64,000 nucleotides of DNA, taken from positions 1-64,000 of the forward strand of contig JBBAQX010000010.1 of the NCBI GenBank assembly GCA_040400085.1, written 5' to 3'. The number at the start of each line of letters is the position of its first letter. Positions within the stretch are counted from its first letter, which is position 1. Both the position numbers and the translations under genes were made by a program. Origin of the DNA: HNR sp040400085. GTDB taxonomy: Bacteria; Actinomycetota; Actinomycetes; Actinomycetales; Microbacteriaceae. This document shows positions 6,980-14,554 of this stretch, one piece after another. The notes below the pieces were generated by a model, which saw only the letters and a program-made list of their open reading frames with translations, made no database searches and was not told the DNA's origin.

Positions 6980-7307
6980 GAGCATCAATAATGTCGCCCA
7001 TTACAAGGGCACCGCCGTCATGGAGTTCATCGAGCTCTTCGAGCTTGATTTCAAAATCGGGAACGCGGTGAAGTATCTCTCACGCGCCGGCCGCAAACAC
7101 ACGGGAGACGCCGGGATTCTCGAAGACCTGAAGAAAGCGCAGTGGTACTTAAATCGCTCGATCGCTCTTCGGGAGGCCGCGATCGCTGGAGGCAACGCAG
7201 TTGATCAAAATACACATTCCACCGGAGACGGAAAAGGAACTTCAAAGCGGGCGAAAGTTCGTCGTCACGTCCGAGTTCGAACTCGTAACTCTGGTGTGCG
7301 GGGCTAA
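6972..7307 (+). CDS. DUF3310 family protein, about 111 aa
   Basis: The stretch MEFIELFELDFKIGNAVKY, then LSRAGRK, then ILEDLKKAQWYLNR is the hallmark of DUF3310, a small helical phage protein family of uncertain function, usually found among early nucleotide-metabolism genes. The ATG at 6972 is chosen because the family begins close to this point; a longer GTG frame upstream lies inside the preceding gene. Family members normally end soon after the WYL segment. Here a basic, low-complexity tail of about 50 residues overlaps the next gene by 107 bases, so that tail may be coding only by accident of frame. Confidence 0.7.
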   Translation: MPESINNVAHYKGTAVMEFIELFELDFKIGNAVKYLSRAGRKHTGDAGILEDLKKAQWYLNRSIALREAAIAGGNAVDQNTHSTGDGKGTSKRAKVRRHVRVRTRNSGVRG

Positions 7308-7389
7308 CGAATACACGCGCCCTGTCGTCTCCGCGGCGATCGAGAAAAATGGAGAAGGACCGCAGCGTAAACTGCACCTTGTAATCTGA
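7201..7389 (+). CDS. Hypothetical protein, 62 aa
   Basis: TTG start preceded by GGAGGCAACGCAG. The product looks like a small beta-rich domain (KIHIPPETEKELQSG, EFELVTLVCG). Overlaps the tail of the DUF3310 gene and shares its final A with the next ATG. No family recognised. Confidence 0.55.
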   Translation: MIKIHIPPETEKELQSGRKFVVTSEFELVTLVCGANEYTRPVVSAAIEKNGEGPQRKLHLVI

Positions 7390-7571
7390 TGCCACCAATC
7401 GCCAAGTTCATAGCACTGGTCATCTTTACCGTCGCAGTCATCGGGATTGCGAATATCGCGCACGTGTCACGATGGAAATACGCGTTTGCCTGGGACGAGG
7501 AAGCCGTCCTGAACTTCTGGGTCTTCGCGTTTGCATCTATCGCCACCGGCGCAGCACTGGTTTGTTGGTAA
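7389..7571 (+). CDS. Small membrane protein with two predicted helices, 60 aa
   Basis: ATG overlaps the preceding stop (TGATG). Hydrophobic helices lie at residues about 4-25 (IAKFIALVIFTVAVIGIANI) and about 43-60 (NFWVFAFASIATGAALVC). Function unknown; part of a run of small early genes. Confidence 0.6.
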   Translation: MPPIAKFIALVIFTVAVIGIANIAHVSRWKYAFAWDEEAVLNFWVFAFASIATGAALVCW

Positions 7572-7586
7572 GAAGGAGCCGCCGCC

Positions 7587-7784
7587 ATGTACGATCTGAT
7601 TCATAACTTCGTCACGAAAAACCCAAACCAGCCGCTACCGAAAAACCTCCTCGAGGCCCTCGATCAGGTTGTGGTTCGCGCGGACGTCGCCGGCGTCGAG
7701 TTGTCGCCGTGGCTTCAGTCCACCGTGGATCAGGTCTTGAGAGATTACAGACACGATGCCCACAGACGCCCCGTTTCCATCTGA
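7587..7784 (+). CDS. Hypothetical protein, 65 aa
   Basis: Starts after AAGGAGCCGCCGCC. Helical, soluble, with an NPNQPLPKNLLEALDQVVV segment. Its end overlaps the beginning of the following gene by 29 bases. No family recognised. Confidence 0.65.
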   Translation: MYDLIHNFVTKNPNQPLPKNLLEALDQVVVRADVAGVELSPWLQSTVDQVLRDYRHDAHRRPVSI

Positions 7785-8082
7785 GCTTGACCTTCTATCG
7801 CTGAGTGAATTGCGACGGAAGGGTTACTTAACGCCGATCCCACCAGGTCGATCGAGCGGGCGAGTATCTGTCTCACCTTACGAGGAACTGTACTTCGTAA
7901 TCTGCAACGCACTTTCACTTTACCTTAAAGGAGCACTGGATGAATCAGGCATCGAAATCGAAAAACCAATTGCGAGTTCAGGCGTTCATGCTGCGAATGC
8001 GAAGCGACATGCAAGGGTGCGCTCTAAGTCCAAGCATACCCGCGCCAGAAACAAGAGTGCTTCGCGCAAAACTGCTGCTTGA
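7756..8082 (+). CDS. Hypothetical protein, up to 108 aa
   Basis: The N-terminal 65 residues look coding (LLSLSELRRKGYLTPIPPGR, then PYEELYFVICNALSLYLKGA), but no clear ribosome binding site precedes the ATG, which lies inside the previous gene. The last 48 residues are Lys/Arg/Ser-rich and overlap the well-supported gene at 7940, so the C-terminal part is doubtful. Confidence 0.4.
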   Translation: MPTDAPFPSELDLLSLSELRRKGYLTPIPPGRSSGRVSVSPYEELYFVICNALSLYLKGALDESGIEIEKPIASSGVHAANAKRHARVRSKSKHTRARNKSASRKTAA

Positions 8083-8479
8083 GGAAACCCTCGAGACGAT
8101 CGAGGCGATGGGCATCCAACTGGATCTCCCGGACGCATTCACTGCCTTGAAAATCAAAGACATTGAATTCAAGCCGGTTCTTCCTGTGAATATCGTTGAA
8201 GTCGCCGATGGTCTTTGCGATGTGGATGTGGTTAAGGACGGCGCCGCGGAAGCGTTCGGAATCTCACTTCAGCCGCTTCTCTCGATCGTGCATGACGACA
8301 ATGATAAGAAATTCCTACCCGGTCATAAGTTCGTCAACGGGAAGCTGATCAAGCCACCCGACCATAAGGGATGCACTGCAGAAATCGGTCGAGAATTACT
8401 GCGGCAGGGGTGTGAAGTAGCCGACGTTAAGGATAACCCCGCGTTTCAGGAAGAATTGAAACCCGCAAAGTGGTCCTAA
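7940..8479 (+). CDS. MazG / PRA-PH-like nucleotide pyrophosphohydrolase, 179 aa
   Basis: The core matches all-alpha NTP pyrophosphohydrolases: RAKLLLEETLETIEAMGI supplies the ExxE metal site and VEVADGLCDVDVV the second acidic pair. The C-terminal KLIKPPDHKG motif is typical of the phosphoribosyl-ATP pyrophosphohydrolase-like subgroup common in phages. It would hydrolyse NTPs or dNTPs to monophosphates, shaping nucleotide pools. Starts after AAAGGAGCACTGG. Confidence 0.75.
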   Translation: MNQASKSKNQLRVQAFMLRMRSDMQGCALSPSIPAPETRVLRAKLLLEETLETIEAMGIQLDLPDAFTALKIKDIEFKPVLPVNIVEVADGLCDVDVVKDGAAEAFGISLQPLLSIVHDDNDKKFLPGHKFVNGKLIKPPDHKGCTAEIGRELLRQGCEVADVKDNPAFQEELKPAKWS

Positions 8480-8507
8480 AAATCGGAAATCTTACGGGAG
8501 ACTCACC

Positions 8508-8936
8508 GTGAACAAAAAACCCAGCACCAAGAAAAAAGTATTCGATCCCAAGTGGAGTCAACTTGGGATCGCCACTCAATACATGCACGTCTTCGAACTC
8601 GCGCGCGCGAACGGCAATGTCGAGGGAATGCTGAACGCGGCCAAGAATATCGAAGAGCTGTCCGGGATTTACATCTCCATGAACCCGACTGTCGTGATCG
8701 GTGGCCGCGACCTGAATACGGCTACGGTCGAAGAGCTCCTTCTCGAGCTCGAGAAACGCAGCCTGGGAATGATCGTCTGTCTACTCCGGAACGACGGCCA
8801 AGAGACCTACCACAAGAAGGTAAAAGGTCACTACCACCTGTTGTGCGGTCTGACAAACCACATCGAAGACATGATGACGCGGATTCGTCGCGAGCACAGC
8901 AAAAGCCAAAAATGGAAAGGCTCAGATGAAAATTGA
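8508..8936 (+). CDS. Hypothetical protein, 142 aa
   Basis: GTG start after GGGAGACTCACC. Lys-rich N-terminus then a mixed helical protein (GIATQYMHVFELARANGNVE; EELLLELEKRSLGMIVCLL). It ends by overlapping the next start. No family recognised. Confidence 0.7.
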   Translation: MNKKPSTKKKVFDPKWSQLGIATQYMHVFELARANGNVEGMLNAAKNIEELSGIYISMNPTVVIGGRDLNTATVEELLLELEKRSLGMIVCLLRNDGQETYHKKVKGHYHLLCGLTNHIEDMMTRIRREHSKSQKWKGSDEN

Positions 8937-9237
8937 CTTCAAAGTCCAGACAAAGGACGGAGTTGCCGAGATCGTGCTTCCGAATGGAACGACGCGGCCG
9001 GCAACTCAGCCAGAGATTCAATTCTGGCAAGCCCTTGAAGAGTTGAAGGGGGCCGACATTGTCAATTTTGTACTCGGTTGGTTTATCTATTACCGACTGG
9101 GCTTCGCGAACGCCGCCGATGTCACGCCGCGGTGGATCAACGGCGTCCTGCAGGAGTTTAAGGCGCTTCCCGCCGAAGAGCTGGACGCGATCCTGAAAGA
9201 AGAGTTCCCGGGCGACTACCGTCTCGGAGGGAAGTAA
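8926..9237 (+). CDS. Hypothetical protein, 103 aa
   Basis: ATG lies within the end of the previous gene. The start is beta-rich (KIDFKVQTKDGVAEIVLPN) and the rest helical (EEFPGDYRLGG at the end). Shares TAATG with the next gene. No family recognised. Confidence 0.65.
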   Translation: MKIDFKVQTKDGVAEIVLPNGTTRPATQPEIQFWQALEELKGADIVNFVLGWFIYYRLGFANAADVTPRWINGVLQEFKALPAEELDAILKEEFPGDYRLGGK

Positions 9238-9518
9238 TGCCTACCACAGAACTTGCCTTCAAGAAAAACGATCGCGTGAAGTGGGAGAAGAAGGGTAAAT
9301 CCTTCGCCGGCCACGTGATCGCAGTCGTCCCCAAGGGCGTAAGCCCGCACAAGCACGTCGATTGGGAAGATGTTCGAAAGCGAAACGTTAAAGCGCTCGG
9401 CCTGATTGCCACCATGCAGCCGCGCGATCACGATTCATACCTGATCGAAGTTCTTGTAGGTGATCGCGAAATCAAGGCGATCTACTGGCCCCCGGTGTCG
9501 TTAATTCAGCCAGAATAA
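9237..9518 (+). CDS. Hypothetical KOW/SH3-like phage protein, 93 aa
   Basis: The segment KKNDRVKWEKKGKSFAGHV followed by IAVVPKGVSP has the pattern of a small SH3-like barrel with a G-rich hairpin. Function not known. Coupled to the previous gene through TAATG. Confidence 0.6.
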   Translation: MPTTELAFKKNDRVKWEKKGKSFAGHVIAVVPKGVSPHKHVDWEDVRKRNVKALGLIATMQPRDHDSYLIEVLVGDREIKAIYWPPVSLIQPE

Positions 9519-9527
9519 ATCTCAATC

Positions 9528-10028
9528 ATGAAATACTCGGAAAAACTTAAAGACCCTCGTTGGCAGAAAGTCCGTCTCAAGATATTTGAACGAGACGAAT
9601 TTGAATGTGCTACTTGTGGTAATTCCAAGAGCACACTGTTTGTGCATCATAAATATTACGAGTATGGGATAGAGCCGTGGGATTATCCACTCAACAGCCT
9701 CGTGACGCTGTGTAAGACGTGTCACGAGGAAGCTGATGAGATGCGTAAAAATCTACGACGTCAGATCGCCTTAACCGATCAGGATGATTTGGTTATGGGG
9801 TTTGCGGCGGGTCTTCTGATGGAGAGAGACGAGGGGTTTAAGTTTGAGCCTCAGAATTGCGAGCAATTATTAGGAGTTCTGCTTGTTGGAGCTCAGTTAA
9901 GGAAGGAGTTTCGACATGCGATGTGGCGGGCTGAGAAGGAATTTTTTAAGCTAAAAGATAAAAAACTCAATGGCTCTGCGGTTGAAAAATTAATCAACAC
10001 CGCTCACGAATCGGAGCCAATTATATGA
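9528..10028 (+). CDS. HNH-type zinc-binding protein, 166 aa
   Basis: A treble-clef HNH pattern is visible: CATCG near residue 25, VHHKYY near 45, PLNSLVTLCKTCHEEAD near 65. Such proteins are endonucleases; phage versions can be homing enzymes or packaging helpers. The gene is clearly more AT-rich than its neighbours, which suggests a recently acquired stand-alone cassette. It overlaps the next gene as ATGA. A basic N-terminus (SEKLKDPRWQKVRLKIFERD) is typical of the family. Confidence 0.75.
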   Translation: MKYSEKLKDPRWQKVRLKIFERDEFECATCGNSKSTLFVHHKYYEYGIEPWDYPLNSLVTLCKTCHEEADEMRKNLRRQIALTDQDDLVMGFAAGLLMERDEGFKFEPQNCEQLLGVLLVGAQLRKEFRHAMWRAEKEFFKLKDKKLNGSAVEKLINTAHESEPII

Positions 10029-10804
10029 GTCTTCCATGTATTTACATTTACCCAGGTGACTGGCTTCGCGACGATGTCGCAGGTTGCTCTCTTGCGGCTC
10101 AAGGCCTTTGGCTTCGAATGATGTTCATCATGCACGATTCGGACCGCTATGGTTATCTTTCCAAGAACGGTACGCCTATTCCTCCCGGCAACGTCGCATC
10201 TCGATGCGGCATTCCCGTGGAGCAATACGTCTCTCTTCTTGCTGAGCTAGATGCCGTAAGTGTTCCTCGTCGAACTCCAGATGGAACCATCTATTCAAAG
10301 CGAATGGTTGATGACGCCAGAGAGCGTGCAGAGAGAGCCAAGAACGGCTCGAAGGGCGGAAAGTCGAGGGCAAGTAATGCCTCAAGTAAAACTCAAGTAA
10401 CCTCTGAATATGAATATGAAGATGAAAATAAGGAGCCTGTGCTTTTCGAGCACGACATACCAAAGCTAAATATTCCTGAGTTATCAGCGAAGCTTTATGC
10501 GATGTACCCGCGAAAAGAAGGCCGCAAGGACGCCCTAATCTCCATAGGTAAAGCCTTGAAAAGAGCATCTTTTGAAACGCTCGAAGCAGGGATTAAAAAA
10601 TACATCGAGGACTGTACGAGAAATAGAACAATTTACGCCCACCCAGCAACTTGGTTTAACAACGATCGTTGGACTGACGAATCGCGCACATCGAAACCAT
10701 CCCCGAACAAGGACCCGCTTGGATCATTCGGAAATCCGGAAGGCTTTGATGTGCCAAAGGATCCGGATTTAGCTCCGCCTGAAATGTGGGGTGATAATTC
10801 ATGA
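10025..10804 (+). CDS. Phage replication protein (initiator/loader type), 259 aa
   Basis: The N-terminus (YPGDWLRDDVAGCSLAAQG, then LWLRMM) resembles the winged-helix region of phage replication proteins. After a Ser/Lys/Glu-rich linker, the C-terminal block (LYAMYPRKEGRKDALISIG; ATWFNNDRW) is a common element of phage replication initiators. It would bind origin DNA or help load the helicase encoded next. Coupled by ATGA at both ends. Confidence 0.65.
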   Translation: MSLPCIYIYPGDWLRDDVAGCSLAAQGLWLRMMFIMHDSDRYGYLSKNGTPIPPGNVASRCGIPVEQYVSLLAELDAVSVPRRTPDGTIYSKRMVDDARERAERAKNGSKGGKSRASNASSKTQVTSEYEYEDENKEPVLFEHDIPKLNIPELSAKLYAMYPRKEGRKDALISIGKALKRASFETLEAGIKKYIEDCTRNRTIYAHPATWFNNDRWTDESRTSKPSPNKDPLGSFGNPEGFDVPKDPDLAPPEMWGDNS

Positions 10805-12702
10805 TGGATCGCCAAGAGCTCGATCGCGCAAAACGGGATCGCGAATGGCTAATCCAAGAGCTTCGGAATGCCGGGGCGCAGTTGTCGCGAGACGGTCGAA
10901 AGATCTCGTGTCCGTTCCACGACGACAAGAACCCGTCGTCAGGGATCTACACGCGGGACGACGGCACGGTTGCGTTTAAGTGCCAAGCCGTTCAATCCGG
11001 GTGTGGCTTCGGTGGGGATGTTTTCGACGTCATCGCAAAATCCACCGGCAAGGACGTGGATGAGGTTCTCGCAGATTTCAGCAGTGGAAAACGCAAAATG
11101 CAATCGCCCGCCGCCGCGCCCAAAAAAGAAAAGAAAATCTACAAGACAATTGAAGATCTGCGCCGCGTCGTGGAGTTCTCTGATGGTGAAGACGGTGGTA
11201 AAATCTGCGACGAGTACGTGTACACCAACCCGGAAACCAGAAAGCCAGACCTGATCGTCTTCAAACTGATGCGCCCGAACGGGAAGAAAACATTCCGCCA
11301 GGCCTCGGTTCTGGATGGCGGCTTCGCGATGTCCGCCCCAGATGGAAAACTTCCGCTTTTCAATCGCATTAGAATCGCCATGTCAAACGAGGTTGTTGTC
11401 GTTGAAGGTGAGAAGTGCGTGAAGGCGCTACAGGACTACGGAATAACAGCCACTACGAATCCCGGTGGCGCCGGAGCGGGTAAGGTCGCCTTGACAGACT
11501 GGACCCCGCTGGCTGGAAAGCGCGTTTATCTGTGGTGGGACTGGGATCCGAAGAATCCACCTCTGGATAAAGACGGCCGGCCGAACCCAAAAGCCGGACT
11601 GCGCACCGGCGAAGAGCACATGAAGGAAGTCGCCGCCGAGCTTCAGAAGCTCGATCCACCCTGCGATATTTACTGGGTGCGCGTTGAAGATCTCGATCTC
11701 CCAGACAAAGGCGATGTCTTTGATTATATCCAGCGACTCCAGCGACTCTCGGAAGGAACTTCGGATCGCGAAGGGATTACCCTCGCCATTCAAGCTGTGT
11801 TGCTCGATTCGGACTCTCTGGGTGTTGCTGGTGAAGTGATCTCGCAGGTCGAGGACGCGATCGCTGGGCTTCGCTATCCAATACCACTCCCGTGGGATCT
11901 CATTGGGCGAGCCACTAAGATGTTGCTCCCGGGAACGGTGAGTGTGATCTGTGGAACCGAAGGTGCTGCGAAAACATACGGAACGCTTCAAATCCTCGCG
12001 CACGCATTTGATAAGGGCGAGTCCGTCGCCGGATTGATGCTCGAAGAGGATCGCGCGTACTTTGTCCGCCGCGCCGTCGCCCAGCGCGCAGGTTGCGGGA
12101 AATACACCGACGACGAATGGTGTAAAGCGAACCCCGAGGAGGCGCGTCGAATTGGATTCGAAAACACCGAATTCATGACGATGTTTGGGCGGTGTATTTA
12201 TAGCTTCGAAACTGGCGAAATTAAACCCGACGCTCTGATTGAATGGGTTCGTGCGCGCGCTCAGGCCGGATGTAAGTTGATCGCGATCGACCCGATCACG
12301 GCGATGGATGCGGGCGATAAACAGTGGGTTGCTGACCTTAAATTCCTGACGTCAGTAAAACGAATCGCGCGCGATTTTAAAGCCAGAATCCTACTCGTCT
12401 CACACCCCAAGAACGGAACGAAGTCGGGCAAAGGAACTATGAACGAGATCGCGGGCGGGACTGCATACAGGCGATTCTCTCAGTGCATTATCTGGATCGA
12501 TCATCTCGAATCACCAAAACAAGGACAGGTAAAGGTTTCAACTGGGATGATTGACGCCACATGGAATCGCGTGGTGAGAGTTCTCAAAGCCAGAAATTCT
12601 TTTGGAGCGGGATACCACATTGCGATGTGGTTCAACCCAGAGACGTTCAGGTTTCAAGAGCGGGGTGTTTTACCCCCACCGACGAAGAAAGAGGCGGCAT
12701 GA
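10801..12702 (+). CDS. Primase-helicase, 633 aa
   Basis: A fused replication enzyme. A CHC2-type zinc ribbon is formed by C37, H40, C61 and C68 (CPFHDD...FKCQ...GCGF). A TOPRIM-like catalytic core follows with VVVVEGEK near 200 and YLWWDWDP near 244. The C-terminal RecA-like ATPase has a Walker A at 385-392 reading GTEGAAKT, in which the usual second Gly is Ala, and a Walker B LIAIDPIT near 497. It would synthesise primers and unwind DNA at the fork. It begins ATGATG after the replication protein, overlapping by ATGA. Confidence 0.8.
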   Translation: MMDRQELDRAKRDREWLIQELRNAGAQLSRDGRKISCPFHDDKNPSSGIYTRDDGTVAFKCQAVQSGCGFGGDVFDVIAKSTGKDVDEVLADFSSGKRKMQSPAAAPKKEKKIYKTIEDLRRVVEFSDGEDGGKICDEYVYTNPETRKPDLIVFKLMRPNGKKTFRQASVLDGGFAMSAPDGKLPLFNRIRIAMSNEVVVVEGEKCVKALQDYGITATTNPGGAGAGKVALTDWTPLAGKRVYLWWDWDPKNPPLDKDGRPNPKAGLRTGEEHMKEVAAELQKLDPPCDIYWVRVEDLDLPDKGDVFDYIQRLQRLSEGTSDREGITLAIQAVLLDSDSLGVAGEVISQVEDAIAGLRYPIPLPWDLIGRATKMLLPGTVSVICGTEGAAKTYGTLQILAHAFDKGESVAGLMLEEDRAYFVRRAVAQRAGCGKYTDDEWCKANPEEARRIGFENTEFMTMFGRCIYSFETGEIKPDALIEWVRARAQAGCKLIAIDPITAMDAGDKQWVADLKFLTSVKRIARDFKARILLVSHPKNGTKSGKGTMNEIAGGTAYRRFSQCIIWIDHLESPKQGQVKVSTGMIDATWNRVVRVLKARNSFGAGYHIAMWFNPETFRFQERGVLPPPTKKEAA

Positions 12703-13511
12703 ACACACACGAGATAATGATCGCTCTCCGCGAGCGCTACGCCGGAGGCGACTGGGCTTTTCTGGTCGAAGTGCCCAATGGTACAGGCGCGGCAAAGTCC
12801 CGGTCTGCAGACGCTATAGCTATGAGTCTTTGGCCGTCGCGCGGTCTGGATCTTCAGGGATTTGAAGTTAAATCCTCTCGCGCCGACTGGATTAAAGAGC
12901 TTAAGGAACCCGGGAAGGCGGAAGCGATTTGCAAGTTCTGCGATCGGTGGTGGATCGTGGTCGGAGACAAGAAGATAGTCCAGCCAGGCGAGCTACCGCC
13001 AACGTGGGGTCTGATGGTCCCGCGCGGCGACAAGCTGGTAGTTGAAGTCGATGCGCCAAAGCTCGAATCCCAGCCCATCACGCGCGCATTTCTCGCCGGA
13101 TTATTCCGCAGATCCATGGAACAACTCGTTCCAAAAGAGCAGCGCCAAGCCTTCGACATGAAGGAATACCAACGCGGGCGAAAGGACGGCGAAGAGGCCG
13201 GAGAGCGATTCAAGAAAGCACTGGACGAATACGCCGCGAAGGTGCGGGACTTCGAAATAAAGTCCGGAATACGCGTAGACTCTGGCAGTTGGAATCTCGG
13301 AAATATTAGCAGATTCATGGGATTACTTAAAGACCCCGAAAAACGTCGCAATTTGCGCGATCGTTTGGAACATGAAAAATTAATTATTCAAAACGAAGCG
13401 GATTCTCTCAAGTCTTGGATCAGTAATCTCGATGAGCTGGAAGCCAGATTAAACACTTCTTCGTTGGCAGAGGAAGCCACGGCCCCGGCCGGTGAGGAAC
13501 GAGCCGCCTAA
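12699..13511 (+). CDS. MmcB-like PD-(D/E)XK nuclease, 270 aa
   Basis: The N-terminal 130 residues match the MmcB-type DNA repair nuclease fold: EVPNGTG, RSADAIAMSLWPSRG, GFEVKSSRADW (the E-x-K motif) and CDRWWIVVGD. The C-terminal half is an added coiled-coil-like region (FKKALDEYAAKVRDFEIKSG). It probably cleaves or binds damaged or branched DNA. The start at 12699 overlaps the primase-helicase stop (ATGA). The stop codon falls in the stem of a terminator-like hairpin. Confidence 0.7.
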   Translation: MNTHEIMIALRERYAGGDWAFLVEVPNGTGAAKSRSADAIAMSLWPSRGLDLQGFEVKSSRADWIKELKEPGKAEAICKFCDRWWIVVGDKKIVQPGELPPTWGLMVPRGDKLVVEVDAPKLESQPITRAFLAGLFRRSMEQLVPKEQRQAFDMKEYQRGRKDGEEAGERFKKALDEYAAKVRDFEIKSGIRVDSGSWNLGNISRFMGLLKDPEKRRNLRDRLEHEKLIIQNEADSLKSWISNLDELEARLNTSSLAEEATAPAGEERAA

Positions 13512-13534
13512 GTTGGTGGAAAACCTTTAGGCGG
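13504..13534 (+). terminator. Hairpin at the end of the early operon
   Basis: CCGCCTAA / TTAGGCGG is an 8-bp perfect stem containing the stop codon of the MmcB-like gene, extended inside by GGT/ACC and followed by TTCTCT. It lies 55 bases before the tmRNA and may separate the two transcription units. Confidence 0.55.
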
Positions 13535-13589
13535 TTCTCTCAAAGTTTACACGGACAGGATCAGCCCTCTGCGCAGTGGTCTCGCATTT

Positions 13590-13947
13590 GGGGATGAAAT
13601 GGTCTCGATCGAAAAATGGAGGATTAGGCTGCGCGCCGAGAACGCTCTGTCGCTCGTAAAATAGAGAGCAAACACCAAACGCCAAGAATGACAATGTCAT
13701 CCGCGGTGTCGACTTCAGCGCAAAGAAGATCTGCGCTCCTGTCGCGCTGGCTGCCTAAGCCCAGTTTAACCCAAGTTAGGCAAAGCCACGCCGGTCGCGG
13801 CAGAGAAGGACCGGAACCGAGTACGCATTGGGTAGCCCGCTGAAGAGGCGACTCATGCGAGCGGAATAAATAAAATCTCAGCTACGCGCGTAGAGGCTTT
13901 TTCTAAAATTATTCGACACCCGGGTTCGATTCCCGGCATCTCCACCA
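13590..13947 (+). ncRNA. ssrA: Phage-encoded transfer-messenger RNA (tmRNA)
   Basis: Ends pair as a tRNA-like acceptor stem: 5' GGGGATG (13590-13596) with 3' CATCTCC (13937-13943), then A and CCA. The T-arm CCGGG-TTCGATT-CCCGG precedes the 3' end. Pseudoknot 1 is visible as CGAG 13637-13640 with CTCG 13653-13656, and GCTCT 13644-13648 with AGAGC 13665-13669. The tag frame is best read from GCC at 13681 to TAA at 13758. It encodes 25 residues, beginning AKNDNV and ending in APVALAA, a classical protease-recognised end. The stop codon lies in helix 5 (GCCTAA 13753-13758 with TTAGGC 13776-13781), as in other tmRNAs. Total length 358 nt, the normal size. It would rescue stalled ribosomes together with host SmpB. 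CCA is encoded. No clear promoter hexamers were seen directly upstream. Confidence 0.92.
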
Positions 13948-13962
13948 AAAAAAGGAATCGCC

Positions 13963-14250
13963 ATGAAACAGCAACTTGAAGAGGGTGATGTGGTTTCAGC
14001 TCTGACCGTTCGCAGATTAAACAGAATTCGGTACGGGCAAAAAGGTATTGTCTCTAAGGTTTACGTGAACAATCAATACGACATCGATTTTGGAGACAAC
14101 AGGTGTATTTATACTCGGGAAGAGCTGGAATTGGATATTGACGTTCAAGCGGCAAAGCTCGGAACCGAAACCTTGCAGTGCTCTGAAAGCTCACAAGGTA
14201 TCAGCGCTCCGGTAGCTGAAGATTTTACCATGCCGATTTTAAATGCGTGA
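13963..14250 (+). CDS. Hypothetical small protein with SH3-like N-terminus, 95 aa
   Basis: Starts 15 bases after the tmRNA behind AAAGGAATCGCC. Residues 1-55 (EEGDVVSALTVRRLNRIRYG, GQKGIVSKVY, YDIDFGDN) look like a small beta barrel of the DUF4314/KOW kind. Could be co-transcribed with the tmRNA. Function unknown. Confidence 0.65.
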   Translation: MKQQLEEGDVVSALTVRRLNRIRYGQKGIVSKVYVNNQYDIDFGDNRCIYTREELELDIDVQAAKLGTETLQCSESSQGISAPVAEDFTMPILNA

Positions 14251-14348
14251 TTTATCAGCGCATTTCCGTTCGGCCAGATACTCGCAACAACGCCCCTTCT
14301 TCCGCACTTTGGGCATTTTATGGAGTCGTGTACTTTTGGCGGCTTCAT
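14145..14348 (-). CDS. Possible short zinc-ribbon protein, 67 aa
   Basis: The first 37 residues (MKPPKVHDSIKCPKCGRRG, then WPNGNALINHAFK) have the C-x2-C, P-N-G, H layout of small phage zinc ribbons, but no ribosome binding site precedes the ATG and the rest overlaps the opposite-strand gene at 13963. The interval 14251-14554 otherwise holds only an AT-rich stretch, a CGCGA/TCGCG hairpin near 14467 and the repeat at 14480. Confidence 0.25.
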   Translation of the reverse strand: MKPPKVHDSIKCPKCGRRGVVASIWPNGNALINHAFKIGMVKSSATGALIPCELSEHCKVSVPSFAA

Positions 14349-14479
14349 AAAATGAAATCGAATTTTATTCGACGGTTAATAAGTAAATTCCAAAAAATAC
14401 TTTTTTCAAAATCGCGAGCGGTTTTCTACAGACTCAAAAAACAAAGGTCGATTAACTCTCCGTTGCGCGATTCGTAGTC

Positions 14480-14536
14480 GCGATTGTGAGCGCGAGAAGG
14501 GGATTATCCCGCGAATTGCAGTTCGAGATTCTGTAG
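14480..14536 (+). repeat. Intergenic regulatory element, copy 2
   Basis: Shares GCG(G/A)TTGTG, AGAAGGGG, CCC and TTC(A/G)AGATTC with 4811-4874 in the same order and similar spacing. It stands just before the lysis-type cluster that begins at 14555. Here GGGAT-t-ATCCC replaces the long stem of copy 1. Confidence 0.4.
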
Positions 14537-14554
14537 TCATGGGAGGATTTTAGT

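Noticed and set aside
14247..14477. 76-codon plus-strand frame with basic end
   Set aside because: Overlaps the end of the 13963 gene, has no ribosome binding site and reads as AT-rich non-coding sequence.
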